Below, piece after piece: positions 16,685 through 25,501 of a DNA stretch of 64,000 nucleotides (within the stretch, counting starts at the first letter, position 1; each line of letters starts with the position of its first letter). The stretch spans positions 87,323 through 151,322 of the forward strand of contig JABHFS010000163.1 of assembly GCA_018672475.1 (NCBI GenBank). The letters are read 5' to 3'. The DNA comes from Gemmatimonadota bacterium (GTDB lineage Bacteria > Latescibacterota > UBA2968 > UBA8231). The notes beneath the pieces were generated by a model, which saw only the letters and a list, made by a program, of their open reading frames with translations, searched no databases and was not told where the DNA came from. The position numbers and the translations under genes were made by a program.

Positions 16685-17659
16685 ATGCAAGCGAAAATTG
16701 CCCAAGATACGTTCACCTTCCAGGGATCTGCATTGGAAACCGCCCCCGAAGCGCTCGGCGAATTGCGCCGTTCGGACGACGCCTGCAGCGATTACGCGGA
16801 ACTGCGCCGCCGCATGCAAGAAGACGGTTATCTTTTTTTACCGGGGCTCTTGGATCGGGAAGCCGTATTGACGGCCCGGCGAGAAATAGCACAACGCCTG
16901 GCCGACGCGGGGCACCTACACCCGGACCACCCGAGCGAGGCTTGCATCGCCGCACCCGGCGCCAGAATAGATTTTTTGGCCTCCGTCGCACAAGACAACC
17001 CGCAATTGGATGCCGTACTCTACGCCGGATCGATGATGGAATTCTATCAGAATTTCCTCGGTGGTCCCGTGCGCCACTACGATTACACCTGGTTCAGGGT
17101 CAAGACCCCGGACGGCCGCGCCACCGAACCGCATTACGACGTGGTCTATATGGGACGCGGCACTCGCCAGCTCTATACGTCCTGGACGCCCTTCAGCGAT
17201 GTCGAGATGGATATGGGCGGTTTGATGGTCTTGGAGAATTCACACCGCCAGCAAGAATTGATCTCGACCTATGGCCAGACGGACGTAGACCGCTATTGCG
17301 AAAATGACGCCACGAGCCACAGGCTATTAGCAACGGCCCGCGAACAACAGCGCGACCTGACGAGCGATGAACGACGCCAGGTGCAATGGCAGTCGCCGAC
17401 CTTCGGTGCCTATTCGCCCGACGCGGTCGCCACCCGCCAGACCTTGGGCGGCCGCTGGCTGACAGCCGAATACCGCATGGGCGACCTATTGATCTTCAGC
17501 ATGTATACCATGCACGCCAGCGCCGACAACCACACTGAGCAGATCCGCCTGTCGTCCGATTCGCGCTACCAGTTGGCCTCCGAGTCGATCGACGACCGCT
17601 GGATCGGCGAAGACCCGCCGGCGCACGGCATCCGGGCGCACCAGAGCATGATCTGCTAA
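16685..17659 (+). CDS. PhyH family Fe(II)/2-oxoglutarate dioxygenase with canonical HxD
   Basis: 324 residues; AGAGGA stands 6 bases before the ATG. The iron ligands are intact: His150-Tyr-Asp152 (TEPHYDVVY) and distal His277 (MYTMHASADN), followed by Arg at about 288 or 294 for 2-oxoglutarate. It also has EDGYLFLPGLLD near the N-terminus and MGGLMVLENSH. It should hydroxylate a small substrate. The next gene, an SDR, starts 16 bases downstream with a good ribosome site, so hydroxylation and oxidation may be coupled steps. Confidence 0.85.
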   Translation: MQAKIAQDTFTFQGSALETAPEALGELRRSDDACSDYAELRRRMQEDGYLFLPGLLDREAVLTARREIAQRLADAGHLHPDHPSEACIAAPGARIDFLASVAQDNPQLDAVLYAGSMMEFYQNFLGGPVRHYDYTWFRVKTPDGRATEPHYDVVYMGRGTRQLYTSWTPFSDVEMDMGGLMVLENSHRQQELISTYGQTDVDRYCENDATSHRLLATAREQQRDLTSDERRQVQWQSPTFGAYSPDAVATRQTLGGRWLTAEYRMGDLLIFSMYTMHASADNHTEQIRLSSDSRYQLASESIDDRWIGEDPPAHGIRAHQSMIC

Positions 17660-17675
17660 CAACGGGGAGACCATC

Positions 17676-18473
17676 ATGCACCAGCAACTCAGTCTGCAGG
17701 ACAAAGTAGCCGTTATCACCGGAGCGGCTAGAGGCATCGGCCAGCGCATCGCCGCCGAATATATCGCGCACGGCGCCCGCGTCGTCATCGGCGACCTATC
17801 GGATGACGCAGGCAGGCGCACAGCTGAAGAGCTGGGACCGGCCGCATCGTATGTACACTGTGATATCAGTGTCCTCGACGAAGTCCACGAGATGCTGGAA
17901 GCAGCCACTGCGCTCAACGGCCACCTCGACATCTTGGTCAATAACGCCGCCTACAACCCTTCCAATCCGGCGGAGCGTACTACGGTCGACAAATACCCCG
18001 ACGAAGTCTTTGTCAAAATGATGGACGTAGATATCAACGGCACCTACTACTGTTCAAAATATGCCGCGCAACAGATGATCCGCCAGCAATCCGGGCGTAT
18101 CATCAATATCGCTTCGGTCGCCGGCAAAGTACCGTTGCGCAACCAGATCGGCCATGTCGTCGGCAAGGCCGCCGTGATCAGTTTAACGGAAGCTATGGCC
18201 CTAGAGTTGGGCGAACACGGTATCGGCGTCAATGCCATTGCCCCAGGGTCCACGGTCACGGACGCAACGCGGGGTATTTTCTACAACGAAGACGGCAGTT
18301 TCAACGAACAGGGAGAAAAACTCGTTTCGTTCGTACCGAACCGTCGCCCCGGTCAGGTCGAAGACATCGCGCATGCCGCCCTATTCCTGGCCTCACAGAT
18401 GGCTTCGTATATCAACGGCCATACGCTCGTCGTCGACGGCGGTTGGACCTGCGGGTTTATGCGCGATTTCTGA
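17676..18473 (+). CDS. Classical SDR family protein lacking the catalytic Tyr
   Basis: 265 residues; GGGGAG lies 7 bases before the ATG. The cofactor loop TGAARGIGQRI, LVNNAAYNP, and the C-terminal INGHTLVVDGGW are intact. The active site has Ser147 (NIASVAG) and Lys164, but the residue 13 after the Ser and 4 before the Lys is His160 (GHVVGK) where Tyr is expected. A single base change (TAT to CAT) explains it. The protein may bind NAD(P) without normal reductase activity, use His in catalysis, or be in early decay. The rest of the frame is clean. Confidence 0.85.
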   Translation: MHQQLSLQDKVAVITGAARGIGQRIAAEYIAHGARVVIGDLSDDAGRRTAEELGPAASYVHCDISVLDEVHEMLEAATALNGHLDILVNNAAYNPSNPAERTTVDKYPDEVFVKMMDVDINGTYYCSKYAAQQMIRQQSGRIINIASVAGKVPLRNQIGHVVGKAAVISLTEAMALELGEHGIGVNAIAPGSTVTDATRGIFYNEDGSFNEQGEKLVSFVPNRRPGQVEDIAHAALFLASQMASYINGHTLVVDGGWTCGFMRDF

Positions 18474-18482
18474 AACCAGGGA

Positions 18483-18516
18483 CGCTGGCGCAAATTTGCT
18501 CGCCAACGCTTTTTTT
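18483..18516 (+). terminator. Intrinsic terminator after the SDR gene
   Basis: CGCTGGCG and CGCCAACG form a stem with one mismatch around a 10-base loop, followed at once by seven Ts (18510-18516). It closes the 16685-18473 operon. Confidence 0.55.
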
Positions 18517-18570
18517 CCCTACCTTAGCGGTTATATCTAAAACGAGAACTGAAATCGAAGAGTAGACGCA

Positions 18571-19752
18571 ATGGCCAAGCGCGCAACGATCTATACCTAC
18601 CCCTGGGATCTATCCGACGAAGGCATCGACCGTGCCTTGGAAACCATCGCCGATACCGCCGGGCTCAACAGCGTCAGTCTGGCCCAGAGCTATCACGTCT
18701 CGACCTACCTGCTACCGCGCAACCCGCGACGACCGCTTTATTGGGGCGAAGAGGGCGCGCTTTATTTTCAACCGTCCGATACGTTCTATCGCGAAAGCCC
18801 CATCGAACCACTGATCAGCAATGTCGTCACCAGCCCCGGCTATATGTCCAAGATCGTCGACAAGATCAAGACGCGCGGCCTTGACTTCACTAGTTGGCTG
18901 GTCTTCAACTACAACCACCATCTGCCGCAACGTTATCCCGACGCGGCCAAACAAGACGCGTTCGGGCACACAAACCTTGCACAGCTCTGCCCGGCCAGCC
19001 CGTTGACGCGCGACTACGCGCTGGCCCTCTGCCGCGAAATCGCCCGCCAGTTCGAACCCGACGAATTCCACCTCGAATCGCTGGCCTACCTGCATTTTAA
19101 CTACGGTTTCCGCAACCCCAAGATCGCCGTCAAAATCACTCCACTCTGCGAAATGCTGATGGGTCTGTGTTATTGCCGGCATTGCCTCGATCGCGCAGGC
19201 GAGGCCGGAATAGAAGACGCCGAGCGCTTCCGTGCAGAAATCGCCGAATTCCTCGCCGACGAACTCGCCCGCGAACCCAATGCAAACGATACACAGCCAC
19301 TAGATCCTGCGACTATGGCCAAATTATTTTCCGGCCGCTTACAGGTTTTTATCGACACACGTATCGAAGCGGCGACATCGCTGATGGAGCAAGCCGTCGA
19401 CATCGCCCTGCAATCCGGCGCGCGCGCCTCTTTCTTCGGTGGCCGCGACCCGATCCGCAATGGCCTCGATTCCGACCGCGCCCTGCGCGAAGTCTACATG
19501 GTCAATGGCGGCGTAGATACAATAACCGAGACGATCGCGGCCAATATCGCCGACCAACGTAGAGCATTTCCATCGGACACCGGCTTCAGCGCGATCGTGC
19601 AAGCCAGCAGCTTCGCCGACGCCGGCGCGTTCGCCGCGTATGTGTCCGGGTTGCACCAAGCCGGGATCGACGGTTTTGCCTTCTACAACTACGGCCTGCT
19701 GCGCCGCGTCCATCTCGAATGGATCGGGGGCCAACGCCATGCATGGTCCTAA
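18571..19752 (+). CDS. Unassigned TIM-barrel-like (glycosidase-like) protein
   Basis: 393 residues with no signal peptide. I do not recognise a named family with certainty. The alternation of strand-like segments (IYTYPWDLSDEG, LNSVSLAQSYH, FTSWLVFNYNHH, EFHLESLAYLHF, DTITETIAAN, DGFAFYNYGLL) is that of an (alpha/beta)8 barrel. The Glu in FHLESL could act as a catalytic or ligand residue. A Cys cluster CYCRHC (about 206-211) is like that in barrel glycosidase-like proteins of uncultivated bacteria. It lies among sugar genes and precedes a CBM9 protein. Sugar-related function is inferred only from fold and context. Confidence 0.6.
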   Translation: MAKRATIYTYPWDLSDEGIDRALETIADTAGLNSVSLAQSYHVSTYLLPRNPRRPLYWGEEGALYFQPSDTFYRESPIEPLISNVVTSPGYMSKIVDKIKTRGLDFTSWLVFNYNHHLPQRYPDAAKQDAFGHTNLAQLCPASPLTRDYALALCREIARQFEPDEFHLESLAYLHFNYGFRNPKIAVKITPLCEMLMGLCYCRHCLDRAGEAGIEDAERFRAEIAEFLADELAREPNANDTQPLDPATMAKLFSGRLQVFIDTRIEAATSLMEQAVDIALQSGARASFFGGRDPIRNGLDSDRALREVYMVNGGVDTITETIAANIADQRRAFPSDTGFSAIVQASSFADAGAFAAYVSGLHQAGIDGFAFYNYGLLRRVHLEWIGGQRHAWS

Positions 19753-19851
19753 GCATCACCGTTCCCTCGAATCACCTCGGTTGAGTTGGGGTTGATCCCG
19801 TGACCTTGTCCATTTCGCCGGCCCACCTCGAATAAAGAGGAACATATCGCC

Positions 19852-20580
19852 ATGTCAGGTTTTAGCTTCTGCTTGATATTACTCTTGCCGATTTGCACCC
19901 GCGCGCAAGACCTGCCCGAGTGCGCTATCCCCCACACCACTGCGGCCATCACCATCGACGGCCGCCTCAACGAAACCGCATGGGCAGAGACATCCGTCAT
20001 CGATGAGTTCAGTTTCCCCTGGTGGACCGCTGGGGCCAAAGACCGCACGGAGGTACGCCTGCTGTGGAACGATGACTATCTCTATGTCGGTTTTACGGCG
20101 TTCGACCCCCACATTTCCGCCGAATACGACAAGCGCGACGACCCCGTCTCGCGCGATGATTGCGTCGAAGTCTTTATCGCCCCCGACACCAGTGCTGTAA
20201 ACAACTACTACAATTTCGAATTCAACGCCCGAGGCACCATCCTCGACCGTTCGCCAAAAATGGAACGCAGCAGCCAATGGAACGCCAACGAACTCCAGGT
20301 CGCCGTCTCGATCACCGGCACCCTCAACGACGAAACCGATACCGACAGTTTATGGACCACGGAAATCGCCATCCCCTTTAAGGCCTTCGCAGGTTACGCA
20401 CCTCACCTGCCACCGCAACCAGGCGACGTCTGGCGACTCAACCTATATCGCACAGGCGGCAAAATAAACCTCCAGTATATCACCTGGTCCGACACCAAAA
20501 TGCACAAACCACAATTCCACGCGCCCGAGCACTTCGGCTTCGCGCATTTTTTAGCCGCGACTACCACAAACAAAGACTAA
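19852..20580 (+). CDS. Secreted CBM9-like carbohydrate-binding protein
   Basis: 242 residues with a signal peptide (about 1-19). The CBM9-type sandwich shows ITIDGRLNETAWAE, RLLWNDDYLYVGFTAFD, DDCVEVFIAPD, YYNFEFNARGTI and WTTEIAIPFKAF. These are the hallmarks of the family that binds reducing ends of polysaccharides. It appears to stand alone rather than attached to a catalytic domain. A paralogous arrangement is seen at 54321-55415 and, more distantly, at 48897-49805. Confidence 0.82.
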   Translation: MSGFSFCLILLLPICTRAQDLPECAIPHTTAAITIDGRLNETAWAETSVIDEFSFPWWTAGAKDRTEVRLLWNDDYLYVGFTAFDPHISAEYDKRDDPVSRDDCVEVFIAPDTSAVNNYYNFEFNARGTILDRSPKMERSSQWNANELQVAVSITGTLNDETDTDSLWTTEIAIPFKAFAGYAPHLPPQPGDVWRLNLYRTGGKINLQYITWSDTKMHKPQFHAPEHFGFAHFLAATTTNKD

Positions 20581-20586
20581 TACCCG

Positions 20587-20798
20587 ATGAGTCCTCCGCG
20601 CACGGGCTATACCTTCAGGGCCTTTTTCCTCGGCTCCATTTTCCTCGCCTGGCGTTGCAAAGCCGTCGCACTCAAATACTGGGGGCCGCACGGCCCTTCT
20701 TCCTGGGCTCGATTCTCGGCCAGTCCACCAGCGCCGATGTCTGGCTGGTCATCAACGCGTTCACAGGCATGACCGACAACCGGATCTTCAGCTGGTGA
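20587..20798 (+). pseudogene. C-terminal relic of a third DUF6785/DUF6784 membrane protein
   Basis: One frame reads FFLGSIFLAW and AVALKYWGPH, matching the intact paralogues (IWFSIFLAWLIKITALKYGGP). After a frame change near 20690 another frame reads RPFFLGSILGQ, then WLVINAFTGMTDNR, ending in TGA at 20796-20798, matching the paralogues' RPFFIGVVIGQ and LVIDGFTGMVGN. Only the last 60 or so codons remain. The TGA overlaps the GTG start of the intact copy. Confidence 0.75.
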
Positions 20799-22780
20799 GT
20801 CCTTTGCGCAGACAACTGCCCAGCGACTTCCGCGAACACCTCGATCGCCGCGACATCATCGCGAGCGGAGACGACACTGCAAGCGTCACAATGCGCGCCA
20901 TACTCTGCGGGTGCGCGCTGTCTGCGCTAATCGCCATCGGCGTGCCCTATGGTAGCATGCTGATCCAGGGCACCCGCATGGGCTTGAGTTCCGCCACCCC
21001 GGCGGCCTTCTTTTTGTTTTTCGTCCTACTGTTAAGCCTACACCTTGGCCTTGGCGCGCTCAAACGCGTATGGGCTTTCGGCAATGGCGAACTGCTGACC
21101 ATCTTCGTCATGATGACCGTCGCCACGGCCATCCCCACCCGCGGCGTCGTAGGCATGCTACTGCCGATGATCACCGGTACCTTCTATTACGCCAGCCCCG
21201 AGAACCGTTGGGCCGAGCTGATCCATCCGCATTTGAACGCCTGGGTGGTGGTCGCCGACCCAGAGGCCATCAGCGCCTTCTACGAAGGCCAGGGACCCGG
21301 CGCACACATACCTTGGAACGCCTGGGCTCTACCGCTGGCTAGTTGGTTGCTTTTCTACGCAGCGTTCTATTTGACCTTAATTTCACTAATGGGCATCCTG
21401 CGCCGTCAATGGGTCGACAACGAGCGGCTGGCCTATCCGCTAGCGCAAGTGCCACTGGCAATGATCGAAGGCAAAACGAGCCAACTGCTCAAGCCCTTTT
21501 TCCGCAATTACATTATGTGGGTCGGCCTGGCGATCCCCTTCGTCATCGGCAGTTTCGAAACTCTGCACCATTACTTTCCGGCCATGCCCTCGCCGACAAT
21601 GCAAACCCAGATCGCCCTGTTTCGCGACAGCATCACCCTGCGCATCGGTGTCAACTTCTTGATGCTCGGATTCGCCTATCTCATCGGCACGCAACTCTCC
21701 TTTAGCCTCTGGTTATTCTACCTACTGCACGCGCTTGAAGACGGCCTGCTGCACAGCCTGCAACTGCACCACACCGAGGACCTCGGCGAGTGGTCCTCCG
21801 CCGGTATCGGCCATCAGATGATGGGGGCCTTTGTCGTATTCGTCGGCTACGGCCTGTGGACCGCCCGCGCGCATTTATTGGAGGTCTGGCGCCAGACCCT
21901 GCGACCGGGAGGGGAGTCCCGCGAAATGGCCTCGTACCGCTTCTACGTCAGTGGTCTCTTTGCAGGCGCGACGATCATGACCCTGTGGCTGTGGCAAAGC
22001 GGCCTGCACCTATGGATCGCCGCCTTCGTCGTCTTCAGCGCCCTGTGCATCCTTGTCGCCCTCGCGCGCATCGTCGCCGAGGTCGGGACCCCCACCATTA
22101 CTCCCAGCATGGTGCCCGGCGGGTTCACCGTCAGCGCCCTTGGCGTCCCAGCATTGGGCGCCAAGGGCTTGGTCGCACTAGGCTATACCTTCGTCTGGAT
22201 CGGCGATTTGCTGGTCTTTATGACGGCCCCCCTCGCCAATGGCATGCGCCTGGGCAGCGAATTGCGCGGCAATCGCCGCCGCCTGCTCTGGGGCATGGCC
22301 GCGGCGATGCTGATCAGCCTCGTGGTCTCGACCTGGTATACCCTGCACCTGGCCTATACGCACGGCGCGGTAAACCTGCACGCGCAATACTTCTCCGGCT
22401 TCGCCTACAATCCCTCCACATTCGCTATCCAGAAACTGCTGCACCCCACCGGCCCAGACGGCACCGGCTGGTTGTGGACCGGTGGCGGCGCCCTCTTAAT
22501 GGGGGCGCTGATCCTCGCGCGCAACCACTGGGCTTGGTGGCCGTTGCACCCCATCGGCTTTGCCGCGAGCATGGGGTGGGTAATGGATCAGATTTGGTTC
22601 TCGATCCTGCTCGCCTGGCTGATAAAAACGCTGGCCCTGCGCTTCGGTGGCGCGAGTCTTTATCGCAAGACCGTGCCTTTTTTCTTAGGCCTCGCCCTCG
22701 GCCAAATCGTCGTCGGTGGCTGTTGGCTCTTGATCGACGCCCTAACCGGCACCGTGGGCAACCGCCTACGCGTTTATTGA
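20795..22780 (+). CDS. DUF6785/DUF6784-type polytopic membrane protein (OPT-like), copy 1
   Basis: 661 residues with about 14 hydrophobic segments. Signature stretches shared with the second copy are IGVPYGSMLIQGTRMGLSSA, TAIPTRGVVGMLLPMITGTF, RRQWVDNERLAYPLAQVPLA, GHQMMGAFVVF and FVWIGDLLVFMTAPLANGMR. The family is found mainly in uncultivated bacteria and resembles oligopeptide transporters in layout; its substrate is not known. The GTG start at 20795 overlaps the stop of the relic upstream; the N-terminal 30 residues are hydrophilic. Confidence 0.8.
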   Translation: MSPLRRQLPSDFREHLDRRDIIASGDDTASVTMRAILCGCALSALIAIGVPYGSMLIQGTRMGLSSATPAAFFLFFVLLLSLHLGLGALKRVWAFGNGELLTIFVMMTVATAIPTRGVVGMLLPMITGTFYYASPENRWAELIHPHLNAWVVVADPEAISAFYEGQGPGAHIPWNAWALPLASWLLFYAAFYLTLISLMGILRRQWVDNERLAYPLAQVPLAMIEGKTSQLLKPFFRNYIMWVGLAIPFVIGSFETLHHYFPAMPSPTMQTQIALFRDSITLRIGVNFLMLGFAYLIGTQLSFSLWLFYLLHALEDGLLHSLQLHHTEDLGEWSSAGIGHQMMGAFVVFVGYGLWTARAHLLEVWRQTLRPGGESREMASYRFYVSGLFAGATIMTLWLWQSGLHLWIAAFVVFSALCILVALARIVAEVGTPTITPSMVPGGFTVSALGVPALGAKGLVALGYTFVWIGDLLVFMTAPLANGMRLGSELRGNRRRLLWGMAAAMLISLVVSTWYTLHLAYTHGAVNLHAQYFSGFAYNPSTFAIQKLLHPTGPDGTGWLWTGGGALLMGALILARNHWAWWPLHPIGFAASMGWVMDQIWFSILLAWLIKTLALRFGGASLYRKTVPFFLGLALGQIVVGGCWLLIDALTGTVGNRLRVY

Positions 22781-22882
22781 AGTATTACCGCAAGAAAAAC
22801 ACCGCGCACAAAGCCCTGCAGAGCCGGTATTTTTTAGCAAGCCTTGATTTTCTTGTTCCAGCGAACTGAAGAAGGAGAGCCT

Positions 22883-23899
22883 GTGGACTGCCAAACCCAA
22901 ACGGTACAACGCGCGATTGATGCGCTGCCGCGACACCGCCTAAGCCACTTGCCGACGCCCCTACAGCTTTGCACCCGGCTCACCACGGTGCTCAATGGAC
23001 CACGTATCTGGGTCAAGCGCGATGATATGACCGGTCTGGCTTTGGGCGGCAACAAGACCCGCTATCTCGAATTCACCCTAGCAGAAGCCACGGCACAAGG
23101 TTATGACGCAGTGGTTCTAAGCGCGGTCGTGCAATCCAATCACTGTCGCCAATTCGCCGCCGCCTGTGCACGCCTCAATCTCAAAGGCGTCATAGTCCTG
23201 CGCGAAGACGATTCGACGATGGGCCGCAGCCATCCGGCCCAGGGCAATTATCTGCTCGACCGGCTTTACGGAATCGATATTCGCGTGGCCTCACCGGCCG
23301 ATATTAACGAGACCATAGAGCAAGAGAAACAGCGTTTAAACAACGCGGGGCATAAAACTTTCACTGGTCTTTCCGGCCTGCTCTCGCGCGTGGCCTACAT
23401 ACAATGTGCATTGGAAATAGAACGGCAATGCCAGGACGAGTCCATCGCGCCCGGCCATCTGGTGATCGGCTCCGGCGGCAACAGCCTAGCGGGTTTGCTC
23501 GCCGGTTTCGCACTCCTGGGCCGCCCGCTGCGATTACTCGGCACCCCGCAGAGCAAAATGAGCCAGGCCACTGGCATATCAGAGCAAATCGCCCGACAAG
23601 CCGAGCAAGCCGCAGCGCATATCGGCCTCACATGTAGTGCCGATCCCGCGCTCATCAAGGTAACCGACGAATATGTCGGCCGCGGTTTTGGTCATCCAGA
23701 GCAAAGAACACTGGACGCGATCCGCCTGTTGGCCAGGCACGAGGGCATTCTTGTCGACCCCACCTATTCGGGCAAGGCCTTCGCCTGTCTTGTCGATCAA
23801 TTACGGCAGGGCCGTTTCTCCGACAGCGAGGACATTATCTTTGTCCATACCGGCGGTACACCGCTATTGTTCGCCTATGGGGAAGAATTACTGGTATGA
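22883..23899 (+). CDS. PLP-dependent D-cysteine desulfhydrase / ACC deaminase family enzyme
   Basis: 338 residues from the GTG at 22883, chosen because AAGGAG ends 5 bases before it; a longer frame to 22844 lacks a site. Fold-type-II PLP enzyme: PTPLQLCTRL, WVKRDDMTGLALGGNKTR with the PLP Lys in GGNK, and VVQSNHCRQFAAA, the Ser-Asn-His motif of the group. A glycine loop GSGGNSLAG binds the phosphate and the C-terminus reads VDPTYSGKAF and FVHTGGTPLLF. It may deaminate or desulfhydrate D-cysteine, ACC or a related amino acid. It sits between the two DUF6785/6784 genes. Confidence 0.86.
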   Translation: MDCQTQTVQRAIDALPRHRLSHLPTPLQLCTRLTTVLNGPRIWVKRDDMTGLALGGNKTRYLEFTLAEATAQGYDAVVLSAVVQSNHCRQFAAACARLNLKGVIVLREDDSTMGRSHPAQGNYLLDRLYGIDIRVASPADINETIEQEKQRLNNAGHKTFTGLSGLLSRVAYIQCALEIERQCQDESIAPGHLVIGSGGNSLAGLLAGFALLGRPLRLLGTPQSKMSQATGISEQIARQAEQAAAHIGLTCSADPALIKVTDEYVGRGFGHPEQRTLDAIRLLARHEGILVDPTYSGKAFACLVDQLRQGRFSDSEDIIFVHTGGTPLLFAYGEELLV

Positions 23900-23920
23900 T
23901 CGCGGGGTACAGCCGCTCGT

Positions 23921-25447
23921 CTACGGCATAAAACCCAAGGGTTGCGCTAAAGTCATGAGTTGTGCCGCTAAACGCTGTCGATTGCCGTCTCCCGCTTCCT
24001 CGATCACTTTAGCCAGAAAAACAAAACCGCCGCGCCCGGCAAAATCCTCAATCTGTGCATAACTCATCTTGGGCAATTCGCTCAATTGCTCAGCCACCAA
24101 TCCCGACAGCCTTTCTTCTAATACCTGCGGGCGGTCGCGGTAGGGCATATTGCGCAACAACAGTATCAGATCGTTGCGCGCCAAGACGCGTTGCTGCACC
24201 CCATAGCCAAGACGCCGGCAATATTGCGCAAAGGATTTCAACACGTCCGGATCCACCCCCTCCCCTGCGAAGGCCTCTTCGCGCTGGACGATTTGCGCGA
24301 GAATATTGCGCGCCATCAAATAGTGCCCCCAAACCGTAGGGTGCAGATATTCGCTGATCAGTTCATCGCCGACGATCCCCTCAGGTGCTGCTGCTGCAAA
24401 AGCGCGTTCGAGATCAATTAACCAGACCCCGTCCACAGCCGATTCGCGAAGAATATTATTAAAAGGCGCACAGGCACGTAGGTGAATTGCGTCGAGATCG
24501 CGGGCACGCTTAAAAGCCTCGAGCGCGCCCTTAGCATCCGCACGTGCTTTCCGATCTAACCCGGTAGCGAAATGCACCCCTGCATGGTGGGGATAATCAT
24601 TCACGATTTCTGCCCGCTCCGCGCCTGCCGGCGGAGCGGGCTCCTGCGAACGCAAAGGATAAAAACCTTCGAGGTTTGAAACCAACGTACAAAGCGCCAC
24701 CGGCACGCCGCGCGTACGCATAATCGCCAATAATTCGCTTAAGTTATCGCGATAATTGGCCGTGGTCTCAGCATGTGCAGCATCCCCCCAATAGATCTCC
24801 CGCTGCACAAGATGTAAGCCGAATGAAGGTGCTTGCCCATCGGGGCGCAACCATTGCCCCGCATAGTATAGCGCCTCGCCGAGCAAATAGTAGATGCGGG
24901 TGCGCTGCAAGCGCATTTGCAGTTTAATAAAGGATCGGTCACTGCCCAGCCGCACAAAGGGCGTCGCCGCACCATAGGGCCCGACGAATTCGTTATGCCC
25001 CGCGTAGATCAGCACCAGGTCCGGCTCTTGCGCGGCGACCTCTTCGGCGAAGTCGAGCAGTACATAAGAATTAATGGCGGTAATGCCACAGTTAATGACC
25101 TCGATTTCGCGCCCGGGATAGGCGTCTTCGAGCATCAATTGCAAGAAATTCGGAAACGAGGTCTGGGCCGGATTGGGAAAACCCAGCAAGGTCGAAGCGC
25201 CAAGCACAAAAATACGCAAAACGCCTTCGTCCTTATCCTGCGCGAAACGATCCTGGCCGGGGGCCAAGCGCGCGTACTGATGCGGGAAAAAACGCCGGGC
25301 TGCCTGCGGGTTGAGGCGGTAATCTCCTCCTTCGGCCATAAAGAGATCATTACTTGGCCCGATGCCCAAAGCCCGCAGGCCCAACTCGACAATAACCAGC
25401 AATAACAAACCCGCTACCAACGCCAAAGCTCGGCTCAACGCTTGCAC
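23921..25447 (-). CDS. Membrane-anchored SGNH/GDSL-type hydrolase with a TPR-like tail
   Basis: About 509 residues from the GTG at 25447, with AAAGGA 7 bases upstream; the frame stays open to 25531. One N-terminal membrane segment, then the SGNH blocks: FVLGASTLLG (nucleophile Ser), NCGITAINSY (Gly), YAGHNEFVGP (Asn) and EYLHPTVWGHYL (His). A helical AKGALEAFKRARDLDAIHLR stretch looks like a TPR unit. Such proteins are esterases or O-acetyl transfer/removal enzymes acting outside the inner membrane, often on surface polysaccharide. It is divergent from the second DUF6785/6784 gene. Confidence 0.78.
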   Translation of the reverse strand: MQALSRALALVAGLLLLVIVELGLRALGIGPSNDLFMAEGGDYRLNPQAARRFFPHQYARLAPGQDRFAQDKDEGVLRIFVLGASTLLGFPNPAQTSFPNFLQLMLEDAYPGREIEVINCGITAINSYVLLDFAEEVAAQEPDLVLIYAGHNEFVGPYGAATPFVRLGSDRSFIKLQMRLQRTRIYYLLGEALYYAGQWLRPDGQAPSFGLHLVQREIYWGDAAHAETTANYRDNLSELLAIMRTRGVPVALCTLVSNLEGFYPLRSQEPAPPAGAERAEIVNDYPHHAGVHFATGLDRKARADAKGALEAFKRARDLDAIHLRACAPFNNILRESAVDGVWLIDLERAFAAAAPEGIVGDELISEYLHPTVWGHYLMARNILAQIVQREEAFAGEGVDPDVLKSFAQYCRRLGYGVQQRVLARNDLILLLRNMPYRDRPQVLEERLSGLVAEQLSELPKMSYAQIEDFAGRGGFVFLAKVIEEAGDGNRQRLAAQLMTLAQPLGFMP

Positions 25448-25501
25448 AGCATTTCCTTTGCCCCTTCGCACTGTTTTTACTTTATTGTCTATAACACTTA
25501 A

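Noticed and set aside
15818..16819. Longer start (333 residues) for the second PhyH protein
   Set aside because: The extra 85 residues overlap the divergent gene at 16685, lack PhyH features, and an ATG with AAAGGA at 16564 gives the normal N-terminus.
21790..22869. Open frame of 359 codons on the forward strand
   Set aside because: It overlaps the DUF6785/6784 gene in another frame. The translation is Arg/Pro-rich with no motif, a typical shadow of GC-rich code.
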